A stretch of DNA of 36,483 nt from CAYRYU01 sp964428355 (GCA_964428355.1 CAYRYU010000072.1:1-36483); one strand, 5' to 3'; counted from the stretch's first letter, positions 25,313 to 33,051 are shown. Made by a program: numbers and translations. The notes: a model not told the origin generated them from the sequence alone.

Positions 25313-25369
25313 TCAGGGGTTTCCCCTGGAGGAGGGCGAACCGAATTGGAAAATATTCCAAAAAACCAT
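25313..25369 (-). CDS. 18-codon ORF, candidate leader peptide of the ABC exporter operon
   Basis: Minus-strand ATG 25369 to TGA 25313, product MVFWNIFQFGSPSSRGNP. AAGGAGG (25383-25377) sits 7 nt upstream and the predicted transcript start is about 38 nt upstream. The ribosome site (AGGAGGGC) is perfectly complementary to GCCCTCCT later in the same ORF, with an inner TTGGAA/TTCCAA hairpin between, so the ORF could fold shut unless translated. The 3' end overlaps a CAGGGG-AAA-CCCCTG hairpin, then comes the terminator. This matches the plan of ribosome-mediated attenuation known for the heterodimeric exporter BmrCD (leader BmrB) in Bacillus subtilis. Whether the peptide itself stalls ribosomes cannot be told; an independent small-protein gene is the alternative. 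Confidence 0.5.
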   Translation of the reverse strand: MVFWNIFQFGSPSSRGNP

Positions 25370-25413
25370 TCGTGGCCCTCCTTTTCAGATTGGATCCAGA
25401 TACCGTTGTCTAT

Positions 25414-25442
25414 TATTTATCCAAATACCAGCAACTTGTCAA
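25414..25442 (-). promoter_or_regulatory. Strong sigma70-type promoter of the ABC exporter leader
   Basis: Minus strand perfect TTGACA (25442-25437), 17 bp, TAAATA (25419-25414), in an AT-rich island. The start site would lie near 25407. It reads into the 18-codon ORF, the terminator and then the ABC genes. Confidence 0.75.
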
Positions 25443-25591
25443 GGGAAATTTTCGCTTTCTGCAAACTCGATGAAAAAGTTTCCCTCCGCAGCATGCATGC
25501 GGGGGCCGGAGCGTTGAAGATAATCAAGTCCTCCGTCTCTTATCGGAGTTTCTGGGTCAGAGGAGTTGGTGACTTGGAAACCAATTTCCTG

Positions 25592-25597
25592 TATAAT
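25592..25597 (+). promoter_or_regulatory. Predicted -10 box of the FecR-lipoprotein/prepilin operon
   Basis: Perfect TATAAT 27 nt before the ATG at 25624. No good -35 lies at 16-18 bp; TTGGTG is at 20 bp. It diverges from the ABC leader promoter. The rest of 25443-25623 shows no gene. Confidence 0.5.
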
Positions 25598-25623
25598 TAA
25601 GAAAAGTCAGGTGAGGAGGAAAT

Positions 25624-26337
25624 ATGAGCAGGGTAACTGGGAAAATAGGCTGGGCTTTGCCCCAGACGCGGAGAGTTGGCTTCCTATGCCTTGTTTCGAT
25701 CGCGGTTTTTTCGCTTTTTCATCTCCTCGGTTGTACCGCCGATTCCCCCAAAGCGGCCCCCAAGACCACAGCCGAGGTACCCGCAGGTCCGGGAGACGCA
25801 CTTCTTGCCGTTGCCGAAACGACCAAACCCGACATCGGTCTGAAGCGCGCCGACTCCACTTTCGAGATCAAGGCGCAGGAAGGCTTCAAGCTCTATTCGG
25901 ATGATCTGGTCGCCAACAAGAGTCCCGCGGATTTCCGCCTCAAGGGGCTCAAGGACGACGTTTCGTTCCTGGTTCGGGCAAATGCGAAAATCCAAGTCGG
26001 CGAGAACTCCCTCCTCCTCGTCGACGGCACCACCCGGATGAAATTCCGGAAGATCAACGGGGTCTACAAGGTCAAGCTCCCCGGCGCAACCCTTGGAATC
26101 CGGGGAACCGAACTCGAGGTGACCGTTGCCTCCGACTCCAGTTCGGCGATCACGATCATGGAAGGAATCGTTGAAATGGAGCGGGGAACCGAGAAATCCG
26201 AGCTGAAGGCAGGCGATCGCGTGATCCTTGGGCCAAACGGGTCTTCCGCGAAGCTGAACCCTCCTGATGAAGAGGTTCCCGCCTTCCTGAAGGGCCTTTC
26301 GAACGGGGCCATGGGAGAGGCTCTCCAGAAATTCTGA
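25624..26337 (+). CDS. FecR-domain lipoprotein
   Basis: 237 residues, with GAGGAGG 5 nt before the ATG. A hydrophobic segment (about 19-36) ends in a lipobox LLGC (Cys37), so the mature protein should be lipid-anchored. A Pro/Ala linker (40-65) precedes a FecR-like domain, about 85-210, with the typical core LPGATLGIRGTELEV near 150-165, then MEGIVEMERG and LKAGDRVILG. In FecR itself this domain senses a signal at the outer membrane and controls a sigma factor; here the cytoplasmic anti-sigma part is absent, as in many surface FecR-like proteins. As first gene before three prepilin genes with short gaps (47 nt, then overlaps), it may help assemble or anchor the pilus-like structure. That role is inferred. 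Confidence 0.85.
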   Translation: MSRVTGKIGWALPQTRRVGFLCLVSIAVFSLFHLLGCTADSPKAAPKTTAEVPAGPGDALLAVAETTKPDIGLKRADSTFEIKAQEGFKLYSDDLVANKSPADFRLKGLKDDVSFLVRANAKIQVGENSLLLVDGTTRMKFRKINGVYKVKLPGATLGIRGTELEVTVASDSSSAITIMEGIVEMERGTEKSELKAGDRVILGPNGSSAKLNPPDEEVPAFLKGLSNGAMGEALQKF

Positions 26338-26384
26338 ACCCGCAACCCTCGCCCACCTCGAGGGACGCCCTTTTGGGAGGAGCA

Positions 26385-26936
26385 TTGGGAAGGAACCCAC
26401 CAAAGCCTTTTTTCCGCGGATTCACCTTTATCGAGTTGGTCGTCGTCGCGAGCATCTTGTCTCTCGCGTTGGCTCTTGCATTCGTTCATTTTCGCAACAC
26501 CCGGGCGTCGGTGACAGCCGTTGCTTCACATCTGAACTCGCACATGGAACTGAGAAAGGCCACCGACAAGCTCATTTCGGCGCTTCTCGACGGCTGTGAG
26601 GTAATCAAGCCCCTCCCTGGATCGACCTTGACCTGCCTCGTTGTCAAGGACATTGCGAACTTCACGAAGATGTTCTACCTGGAGACCGTCGAAAACCCGG
26701 ATCCAAAAGCGGTAGTGAAGAAGACCTACTCCCTTTTCTCCTATCTCGACACCTATACAGGAAAATTCGAGCCGGACAACAGGAAGCTCCTTTTCGACCA
26801 GATCAAGGATCTCACGTTCACTACCGTTTCCCCCGGCCTCGTCGTGGTGCATCTGATCGTGGTGGACCCATCCGGAAAAGAGCTGGGATCGGTTTTCGAG
26901 GTTCCTCTCAAGAACCTGGGGTCGGTAGATGAATAA
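26385..26936 (+). CDS. Type IV prepilin-like / GspH-like pseudopilin
   Basis: 183 residues from a TTG start at 26385 with GGGAGG 4 nt upstream; a TTG at 26373 is the alternative. A short basic leader ends FFRG, followed by the prepilin motif FTFIE with Glu5 and a hydrophobic helix (about 13-33). Cleavage and N-methylation by PilD-type peptidase are expected. The small C-terminal domain (about 60-183) contains two cysteines and beta-rich sequence. It is likely a minor pilin or type II secretion pseudopilin. Its stop lies 8 nt inside the next gene, so the cluster is an operon. Confidence 0.82.
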   Translation: MGRNPPKPFFRGFTFIELVVVASILSLALALAFVHFRNTRASVTAVASHLNSHMELRKATDKLISALLDGCEVIKPLPGSTLTCLVVKDIANFTKMFYLETVENPDPKAVVKKTYSLFSYLDTYTGKFEPDNRKLLFDQIKDLTFTTVSPGLVVVHLIVVDPSGKELGSVFEVPLKNLGSVDE

Positions 26937-28287
26937 GCGTTACGCATTCACCTTGCTCGAGGTAATGGTCGCCATGCTCGTGTTTTCGGTCATCCTCGTA
27001 ACTGTTTACAAGCTACTTTCGAGCAACAAGGACAGGCTCGCCCTTTCTGCCAATTCTTTCCTGGCCATCCACCTTTCCTCGAAAGTGATGTCCGACCTGG
27101 CTGAGGAAGCCCGGCTCAATCCCACCTACCTCGAGATGTTCGACGATTTCCCGGACATGCTGTCGAAAGACCCCGTCGTGGACGGCCATTCATTCTATTT
27201 CCGGACCTGCAAGGACCGGGAACCGCCGTGGGGCGCAATCGATCTTGCGGACGGCGGAGCGATCATCCCGAAGGATGGGGTGCTTTTCGAACAGATGCAG
27301 CCATTCAGGGTTTCCGTAGAGACGCACCGGAAGAGCAATGGAAACGCATCCGACCCGGAAAGCCACATCTGCGAAACCTCCGTCCAGATCGACTGGAAAG
27401 AGAAAGACGGAATGGCACGTTCCTACCGGGTTCCCGCGCTCCAGTTCAGCCCTTTGGGTCCCGTCCCCCCGGAAGGCCTGAACATTGCCGAAGAGGATCT
27501 CCTCAAAATGATCCGGGAATATCTCTTCCCCGATCTCGACGGAAGGACATTCGATGCGGCGGTAGGCGACAAGGGATGCGACCGGGAGCTTGCATACAGC
27601 ATCGGCAAGGTCGGAGTCATGACCCGGATTCTGGGAACCATTCTCGGTTCCACGACTTCGGAAATCGCGCAACTCGCGAAAAAGCGCCAACCGCTGGTTT
27701 CCCGTCCAGATTCTGATCTGGTCAAGATCCAGATGGAGATTGCCCGGAAATTCGAATTCGGTGCCAGCATCCTCTACAACGCTCTACTCGAGTTGGTTCC
27801 ATGCATTGAGACCATCGACAACCGTTCGACATCGGAAAAGCTGATTGGCCTCGAGTTCGGTTCCTGTTCCCAGGGCCTGAAGAAGTTCCAGTCTCTGTCT
27901 CCCCAGATACTTGCATGGCTTGCGAAGGCCGGCCAGGCTTACGAATGGCTGCTTCAGGATGGCTTCGTCTTCGCGATTTCCGAGCGGGAACGCGGCTTCG
28001 CCCAGGGAAAGGCCCTGGAAGCTCTCCGATTGATGCACGCTCTCAAGGTCAACCCATCTGCCCGGCTGAAGGATTTCATCGGTCGGGAGAAGAAACGGGT
28101 CCAGGGTCATGATCCGTTTCTCGAGCAATTCTTCCTTCGCGAGGAAAAACACGCGGAAACCCCTGCTTCCTTGCAGGCTTCCCTGCCCAACCTCAAGGCG
28201 ATCGTGGACCGTCTCGAGGGCAAGATTTTTCCTCTCGCAAGCGAGGTTCCGAAATTGATCGAGAAATTGCAGGCGGTATGTCCCTGA
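26929..28287 (+). CDS. Large prepilin-like protein (GspI/GspJ-like N-terminus)
   Basis: 452 residues, two to three times the usual pseudopilin length. A six-residue leader MNKRYA is followed by FTLLEVMVAM with Glu5 and a hydrophobic helix to about 28. Position -1 would be Ala instead of Gly, which some prepilin peptidases accept. Residues about 30-200 look pilin-like. Residues about 200-450 are mainly helical, with several cysteines (for example GDKGCDRE, LVPCIE, GSCSQG), of no family I recognise. The start overlaps the previous stop by 8 nt, so coupling is likely. I infer a minor pilin carrying an extra cap domain at the tip. Confidence 0.85.
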   Translation: MNKRYAFTLLEVMVAMLVFSVILVTVYKLLSSNKDRLALSANSFLAIHLSSKVMSDLAEEARLNPTYLEMFDDFPDMLSKDPVVDGHSFYFRTCKDREPPWGAIDLADGGAIIPKDGVLFEQMQPFRVSVETHRKSNGNASDPESHICETSVQIDWKEKDGMARSYRVPALQFSPLGPVPPEGLNIAEEDLLKMIREYLFPDLDGRTFDAAVGDKGCDRELAYSIGKVGVMTRILGTILGSTTSEIAQLAKKRQPLVSRPDSDLVKIQMEIARKFEFGASILYNALLELVPCIETIDNRSTSEKLIGLEFGSCSQGLKKFQSLSPQILAWLAKAGQAYEWLLQDGFVFAISERERGFAQGKALEALRLMHALKVNPSARLKDFIGREKKRVQGHDPFLEQFFLREEKHAETPASLQASLPNLKAIVDRLEGKIFPLASEVPKLIEKLQAVCP

Positions 28288-28322
28288 TGCTCGATTTTTT
28301 CGACACGGAGAAGGAGTGGCGC

Positions 28323-29648
28323 ATGACCGGGGGCAAAGGTCACCCCCAAAACAGGCGGGGGTTCCTGCTTCCTTTGATCATTCTCGCCGTCCTGGCCGTT
28401 GCCTTCTTCGTCATGTTCGTCAATTCCATGGGTTCCGGCTACTCCAGCCAGGTTGCCCATGTCGATGAATACACCCGTTGCCGCATCATAGGCGAATCCG
28501 CCTTCGCCACCGTCCTTTCAAGGATCCGGGTAAACCCATACAGGGACCGCTTTTTCGCGAAGCGGGGGTACCGGGAGTATCGAACGCCCCTGTTCGGCGG
28601 GGAATACGACCTCTACATCCTCGACACGCCCGGCGGCACTGCCCAGGCCGACATCTACATCGAATCCCGGTATCATCGCTGCAAGAAGATCTTCTTCTGG
28701 AGGATCAGATATGAGAACTCGCTTCTCGATGCCGCGGGAAAAGTGTACCCGTTGATATTCACCGCGTGCGATCCCTCCCAAATGACAGGGAACACCGGGT
28801 CCCCCATGGCAGGCTTTGTCGGCGACCTCCTGAAAAAGAGGCAGGACAACCGGAAAATGGCGGCCCAGAAATCCGCCCAGGTTCGTTCTCTGACCCAAAC
28901 AAAGGATATCATCAGCGTCCTCAACGGCCCTTCCGGGGGCAAGGTCGAAGAAGACCCCCAAAGGCCTGTTCCGGTAATCACTCCCCCTCCCCCCCTGGAC
29001 CCCCCTCCAAAGGCAGGTTGGACCACGATCTACCAGGAGAACTTCGATTCTGCCGCCGGGGCCGTTTCCCAGATCCCCGGATTTTCCGTCCTCGCCCCAG
29101 GTGATTCGGGAAAGGTCGACTCGGCAATCAGCAAATCCTCCCCGAACGGCTTCGATCTGGTCAACAAATCGGTCATCCCCAGGGTTGAGGCCTACTCGGT
29201 TTCCCCGGGAGACCAGATCGCTTTCGAGGCCGACCTGATGATGGACTTCGCCCCGGGGGCGAAGAACGGAATCTCGGGAATGTTCGGCTTTGCCCAGAAG
29301 GGAAGCGGAACCGCAATCGAAAAGCTGAACTTCTTTTCCATTGGTTCCGAGGGGAAGGTTGAATTCATGGGCTCGAGCCTGAATCCCACACTGGTGCATA
29401 CCTGGCAGCAGGGTGAGTGGTTCAACCTCCGCATCGAGTTTGACTTCAAGGAAAACAAAGCCAATATCTACGTGAATGGCGCATTGAAGTTCGAAAACCA
29501 CGGCGTCTCCCCAAAGGAGTTTACCGGGGTTGACCCAAGGACCGGACAATCCGTCTCCCTGAAATGCAACAATATCGCCATAGGCAGCATTTCGGATGGT
29601 TCGAGGGACACCACGCTCCACGTGGACAATATCCTGATCCAGCAGTAG
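28323..29648 (+). CDS. PilX/GspK-like prepilin fused to a lectin-like domain
   Basis: 441 residues from ATG 28323, chosen for AAGGAG 6 nt upstream; an in-frame ATG at 28278 would overlap the previous gene by 10 nt. The leader ends NRRG and is followed by FLLPLIILAVLAVAFF, a prepilin helix without Glu5, as in PilX and GspK proteins. Residues about 50-160 form a short pilin-like part. A Pro-rich linker (PPPPLDPPP) at about 235 leads to a beta-rich C-terminal domain (about 245-441) resembling LamG / concanavalin-A-like jelly rolls (ENFDSAAG, WFNLRIEFDF, IYVNGALKFEN, LHVDNILI). This is an adhesin-like tip pilin: a sugar- or surface-binding role is inferred from fold resemblance only. Confidence 0.83.
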   Translation: MTGGKGHPQNRRGFLLPLIILAVLAVAFFVMFVNSMGSGYSSQVAHVDEYTRCRIIGESAFATVLSRIRVNPYRDRFFAKRGYREYRTPLFGGEYDLYILDTPGGTAQADIYIESRYHRCKKIFFWRIRYENSLLDAAGKVYPLIFTACDPSQMTGNTGSPMAGFVGDLLKKRQDNRKMAAQKSAQVRSLTQTKDIISVLNGPSGGKVEEDPQRPVPVITPPPPLDPPPKAGWTTIYQENFDSAAGAVSQIPGFSVLAPGDSGKVDSAISKSSPNGFDLVNKSVIPRVEAYSVSPGDQIAFEADLMMDFAPGAKNGISGMFGFAQKGSGTAIEKLNFFSIGSEGKVEFMGSSLNPTLVHTWQQGEWFNLRIEFDFKENKANIYVNGALKFENHGVSPKEFTGVDPRTGQSVSLKCNNIAIGSISDGSRDTTLHVDNILIQQ

Positions 29649-29683
29649 GGGGAAAGGGCCCCGGGGTTTCCCAAGAAATACTT

Positions 29684-30904
29684 TCAGGGTTCCTTGGCTG
29701 CAAGGAATGCCCGGTAATCGGAAACGATCTGGTCGGGATCGCAAGCCCGCGAGAATCTGTCCGTCAGGTCGATCGTGCCATTGTTCCCGGTGCCCCTGAT
29801 CACGTAGGAGACAGCCCCCTTCGACCCGGTGATTCGATCCACGTGCGGATTGATCTTCGTGAGCGGGGCGACTCTCTCGGAGGATTGGAACAGGAAGCCC
29901 CGGGAAATATAGAAGAAGTAGTTTTCCCTTTTGCTCGCGACATAGAAACACTCCACACTTCGACAGATGTAGAGGAGACCGAAGAAGAACATCGCAGTGA
30001 GGGCGAACCGCTGGTCATTGTCGAAAGAGTGCCCCCGGGGGTCCCCCGAAAACAAAACGATCCAGGCGATCACGAATCCGATCAGAAGCCCAATCGCCAG
30101 GGTTTCCGAGCCGGAGGTCAGCTCGAAAACGAAGTATCTTTCCGGGGCTTCTTCGAACTTCGCCTTCAGTGACGGTCGGAAATCGATGAGGATCGTTGCC
30201 AGGAAGAAAGCCAGTGCAAAACCGGCCGCGATAGATGCATACCTGAGCGAAGAGACAAGAGTCTCCAGGGGCACCTGGGAATAGATGACCGGGTGGGTCG
30301 AATCCGAAACGATCGTCCGGAAACCGTTTTTCATCGGGCCCACGGTTCCGATGACGTATAGCTCTCCAGCGTTCAGATACAGGATGTCCACCTTCGAAGA
30401 CCGGGCACTGAAAGCCCTGAATCGAGATCCCACGCTGACTCCCTTGGCCCTCCTGATGGTGAAGATCCGGCTCGGGTTCGAGGGGATGGCGACATCGCCC
30501 CGGGATGTTTTCAGGGTGAAAGGTTTGAAGGAAGAGATCCTTGCGTCCGTTATGGTGGTGGAGTTCTTCCCTCGCTTCTCGGAATGGGTGAAAGTCGTAT
30601 GGTACCATACGATGTCACGGACTCCAAGTTCCTCCTCGATCGCTTTTTCGAGCGTCTCCTCGATGCTGCCCACCTTTGGGCCTCCGAAGAAGTTCACCTT
30701 GCCTTTGATGCAGGCCCGAGATCCTTCGGTCAGATCTTCCGAGGTCTTGAGATCCCGGAGTTGCCGGTACAGGTCGAAATCCGTCAGCATCATTGAATAG
30801 AGGGAGTACAGAACGAAGCCGGTCACCCCCCAGACGAATTTGAGAAACAGGGAAAAATTGTCGGTTTGGGAGGGGCGAATGAACCTTTTGTTGAAAGGAC
30901 TCAT
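29684..30904 (-). CDS. Multi-pass membrane protein with GIDE-like domain
   Basis: 406 residues. One helix lies near 22-42, then an extramembrane region (about 50-210), then helices near 222-242, 268-288 and 302-322, and a soluble C-terminal tail (about 325-406) with a beta-rich, PH-like look. The region 55-210 follows the pattern of GIDE domains: VWYHTTFTH, FKPFTLKTSRGDVAIP, LYLNAGELYVIGTVG. In eukaryotes GIDE occurs in the mitochondrial E3 ligase MUL1/MAPL; bacterial members lack the RING finger, as here. Function unknown, probably envelope-associated. AAGGG lies 8 nt before the ATG. It is transcribed alone from a TATAAT promoter, convergent with the first prepilin operon. Confidence 0.75.
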   Translation of the reverse strand: MSPFNKRFIRPSQTDNFSLFLKFVWGVTGFVLYSLYSMMLTDFDLYRQLRDLKTSEDLTEGSRACIKGKVNFFGGPKVGSIEETLEKAIEEELGVRDIVWYHTTFTHSEKRGKNSTTITDARISSFKPFTLKTSRGDVAIPSNPSRIFTIRRAKGVSVGSRFRAFSARSSKVDILYLNAGELYVIGTVGPMKNGFRTIVSDSTHPVIYSQVPLETLVSSLRYASIAAGFALAFFLATILIDFRPSLKAKFEEAPERYFVFELTSGSETLAIGLLIGFVIAWIVLFSGDPRGHSFDNDQRFALTAMFFFGLLYICRSVECFYVASKRENYFFYISRGFLFQSSERVAPLTKINPHVDRITGSKGAVSYVIRGTGNNGTIDLTDRFSRACDPDQIVSDYRAFLAAKEP

Positions 30905-30949
30905 TGAGAAAACCCTTTTTCATTGTCGGATCATTTTGGTCTGAGCCCA

Positions 30950-30978
30950 ATTATACCCCAACCGCGAAAACGAAGAAA
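30950..30978 (-). promoter_or_regulatory. Predicted promoter of the GIDE-like gene
   Basis: Minus strand TTTCTT (30978-30973), 17 bp, perfect TATAAT (30955-30950). The start site would lie near 30943, about 38 nt before the ATG. Confidence 0.6.
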
Positions 30979-31034
30979 TGACTTTTTCCTCCCATCCTGC
31001 CTTCCCGTGCGGCATCGGTGCTTGTCACGGGTGC

Positions 31035-31063
31035 TTGCTTTTCCTGCTTGGGGACAGGATAAT
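31035..31063 (+). promoter_or_regulatory. Predicted promoter of the archaemetzincin gene
   Basis: TTGCTT (31035-31040), 17 bp, GATAAT (31058-31063). The start site would fall near 31070, only about 3 nt before the ATG at 31073, so the mRNA may be leaderless. Confidence 0.5.
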
Positions 31064-31072
31064 GCAGGTATC

Positions 31073-32047
31073 ATGTGGAAAACGGTCCGCAAACCCTTGC
31101 TTGTAGCGACCTGGGTTTTCGCGATTTTTCTACTGCTCAGGCCGTTTACCCCTCTCAGGAGCTTCTCCATTCCTACAATGGATGTCTGCATCGCCGCCAT
31201 CGGACCTCTGGATGGCCTGCCAGAAAACACCCGAAGGGCTTTCACCCCGGGAAGCGACTTCGATCTGATCAACCCTCCGAAAAGGGCCGACTGGCTTTCC
31301 ATGTTCCCTGAGGGGGGGCAGACTTTCGAAGAATATCGGAAAGAGCGTCCCGCGCCGATCATGGAGACAGGAAAGGAGATTTCCCTTCTCCCAATCGGGG
31401 ATTTCCCCCCAGGGGATACTCCCGACATCCTGAAACTGGCGGACTTCACCCGTGCGTTCTTCTCCTGTGAGGTGGGGCTCCTGCCACAGGAACCCGTCTC
31501 CCGATTCGAGGCGAACCGAAGGATCAACCGCACAACCGGAAAACCTCAACTGTTGAGCACCGAGATCCTGGATAACCTGAAAAAAAGGCTCCTACCGACC
31601 TCTTTCTGCATTCTCGGAATCACGATGTCCGACCTCTACCCCGATCCCGCATGGAATTTCGTCTTTGGGCAGGCTTCTCTCGACGATTGGACGGGGGTTT
31701 TCAGTTTCGCCCGGTATGACCCGGTCTTCTACGGCCAACCCCGCAATCCCGAATCGGAAAGGCTCCTCCTCAAACGCAGTTGCAAGATCCTGGCTCACGA
31801 AACCGGCCACATTTTCGGGCTCTTTCACTGCGTGTATTTCCAATGCCTGATGAATGGCTCAAATCACCTTGCGGAAAGCGACTCGAGACCCTTCCATCTT
31901 TGCCCGGTCTGCCTCCGAAAATTGCACCAGGCGCATCCCTTCGATATTCCTTCCCGATACCGGAAGCTGAGGGATTTCTGGAAGGCGGAGGCATTCGATA
32001 CTGAGGTCGGATGGCTGGAAAAACGGATCTCTTTCATCGAGAAATAA
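31073..32047 (+). CDS. Membrane-anchored archaemetzincin (M54 zinc peptidase)
   Basis: 324 residues from ATG 31073; longer in-frame extensions upstream read as non-coding. An N-terminal hydrophobic segment (about 9-24) looks like a signal anchor. The archaemetzincin signature is complete: HETGHIFG at 242-249 followed by FHC, with Cys253 and Cys258-Leu-Met260, and then CPVC at 277-280. The three His (242, 246, 252) bind the catalytic zinc, Glu243 is the general base, and the four cysteines make the structural zinc site typical of M54. Met260 is the metzincin Met-turn residue. Archaemetzincins are best known from archaea and vertebrates and are usually soluble, so a bacterial, membrane-targeted form is unusual. 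The target is unknown. Confidence 0.9.
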   Translation: MWKTVRKPLLVATWVFAIFLLLRPFTPLRSFSIPTMDVCIAAIGPLDGLPENTRRAFTPGSDFDLINPPKRADWLSMFPEGGQTFEEYRKERPAPIMETGKEISLLPIGDFPPGDTPDILKLADFTRAFFSCEVGLLPQEPVSRFEANRRINRTTGKPQLLSTEILDNLKKRLLPTSFCILGITMSDLYPDPAWNFVFGQASLDDWTGVFSFARYDPVFYGQPRNPESERLLLKRSCKILAHETGHIFGLFHCVYFQCLMNGSNHLAESDSRPFHLCPVCLRKLHQAHPFDIPSRYRKLRDFWKAEAFDTEVGWLEKRISFIEK

Positions 32048-32071
32048 CAATGAGGGGAGAAGATCCCCGAT

Positions 32072-32100
32072 TTGCACATCAGGATCAGGATGCTTATAAT
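32072..32100 (+). promoter_or_regulatory. Strong sigma70-type promoter of the glutaredoxin lipoprotein gene
   Basis: TTGCAC (32072-32077), exactly 17 bp, perfect TATAAT (32095-32100). The start near 32107 gives a leader of about 58 nt ending in AAGGAGG. Confidence 0.75.
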
Positions 32101-32164
32101 TAAGGTGGATGGGAAAATCGGTACATCCTCGTTTCCCCATATATCTTCTCCAAGGAGGAATACC

Positions 32165-33037
32165 ATGAAGAGATTTTTCTCCCATTGTATTTTCGCGGTC
32201 GTCCTTTTTTCCGCTTCGGTCATGCTGACCGGATGCGACATGGACAAAGTCATCCAGAAAATCAAGGACGCCATCGGGAAGAAGATCTCGACCCAGACCC
32301 AAACCGCCACGACAACGAGCACTGCCACAGCCACGGCAACGGTGACTTCAACCCAGACCGAAACCGCCACCACCCCCAGCACTGGAACCGGCGGAGGGAC
32401 CTCCACGGGAGAAGCATGCACGATTACGGTTTACGGTTCCCCCGCATGTGGATACTGTGTCAGGGCGAAGGAGTTTCTGAAATCCAAGGGAATCGCATTC
32501 GTCGACAAGAATGTCAACGAGGACAAGGCCGCCGGAGCGGAAATGAGGGAAAAATGCAAACAGGCGGGCCTCCAAGGTGGTGGAATCCCCGTCATCGATG
32601 TTTGCGGCGATGTGATGCAGGGGTTCGACCAGGCCAAACTCGAGTCGCTTCTCAAGAAGCACGGTTATCTTGGCGGGACCTCCACCCAGACCGCGACCGC
32701 CACGAAGACCGAAACATCCACAGGAACGAATGCGTGCACGGTTACCGTTTATGGAACATCCTCCTGCCCCTGGTGCACCAAGGCGAAATCCTTCCTCAAA
32801 TCCAGGGGAGTCGACTACATCGACAAGGACATCGGAAAGGACAGCTCAGCTAACAAGGAACTGGCTGAGAAGCTGCAGGCCAAGGGAATGTCCACCTCGG
32901 GCGTGCCGGTTGTCGACATCTGCGGCGACATCGTCCTTGGATACGACGAAGGAAAAATGGACAAGTTCCTCAGGCAGCACGGGCTCGGAGGCGGCTCCCA
33001 GGGCTCCGATGCCCAGGCGGAAAATCCCGGAAATTGA
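32165..33037 (+). CDS. Lipoprotein with two tandem glutaredoxin domains
   Basis: 290 residues from ATG 32165 with AAGGAGG 6 nt upstream; the longer frame from 32072 would run through the promoter. The lipobox is LTGC (Cys24). Thr-rich low-complexity linkers (about 43-82 and 172-187) tether two glutaredoxin-like domains: about 84-168 with CGYC (95-98) and cis-Pro loop IPVID (141-145), and about 190-272 with CPWC (201-204) and VPVVD (247-251). Each also has a third cysteine (VCGD, ICGD) after the cis-Pro strand. Glutaredoxins normally work in the cytoplasm with glutathione; this exported pair may act as an envelope thiol-disulfide oxidoreductase, for example on the cysteine-bearing pilins nearby. 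That link is inferred. Confidence 0.9.
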   Translation: MKRFFSHCIFAVVLFSASVMLTGCDMDKVIQKIKDAIGKKISTQTQTATTTSTATATATVTSTQTETATTPSTGTGGGTSTGEACTITVYGSPACGYCVRAKEFLKSKGIAFVDKNVNEDKAAGAEMREKCKQAGLQGGGIPVIDVCGDVMQGFDQAKLESLLKKHGYLGGTSTQTATATKTETSTGTNACTVTVYGTSSCPWCTKAKSFLKSRGVDYIDKDIGKDSSANKELAEKLQAKGMSTSGVPVVDICGDIVLGYDEGKMDKFLRQHGLGGGSQGSDAQAENPGN

Positions 33038-33051
33038 TAGTCAGGTCGAAT

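Noticed and set aside
25248..25407. 6S RNA or another known housekeeping RNA
   Set aside because: The size is close, but the 5' and 3' ends do not pair and a small ORF with a strong ribosome site is present.
28518..29951. 477-residue minus-strand frame over the lectin-like prepilin
   Set aside because: Antisense to a gene with a clear prepilin leader and helix; no start signal or domain of its own.
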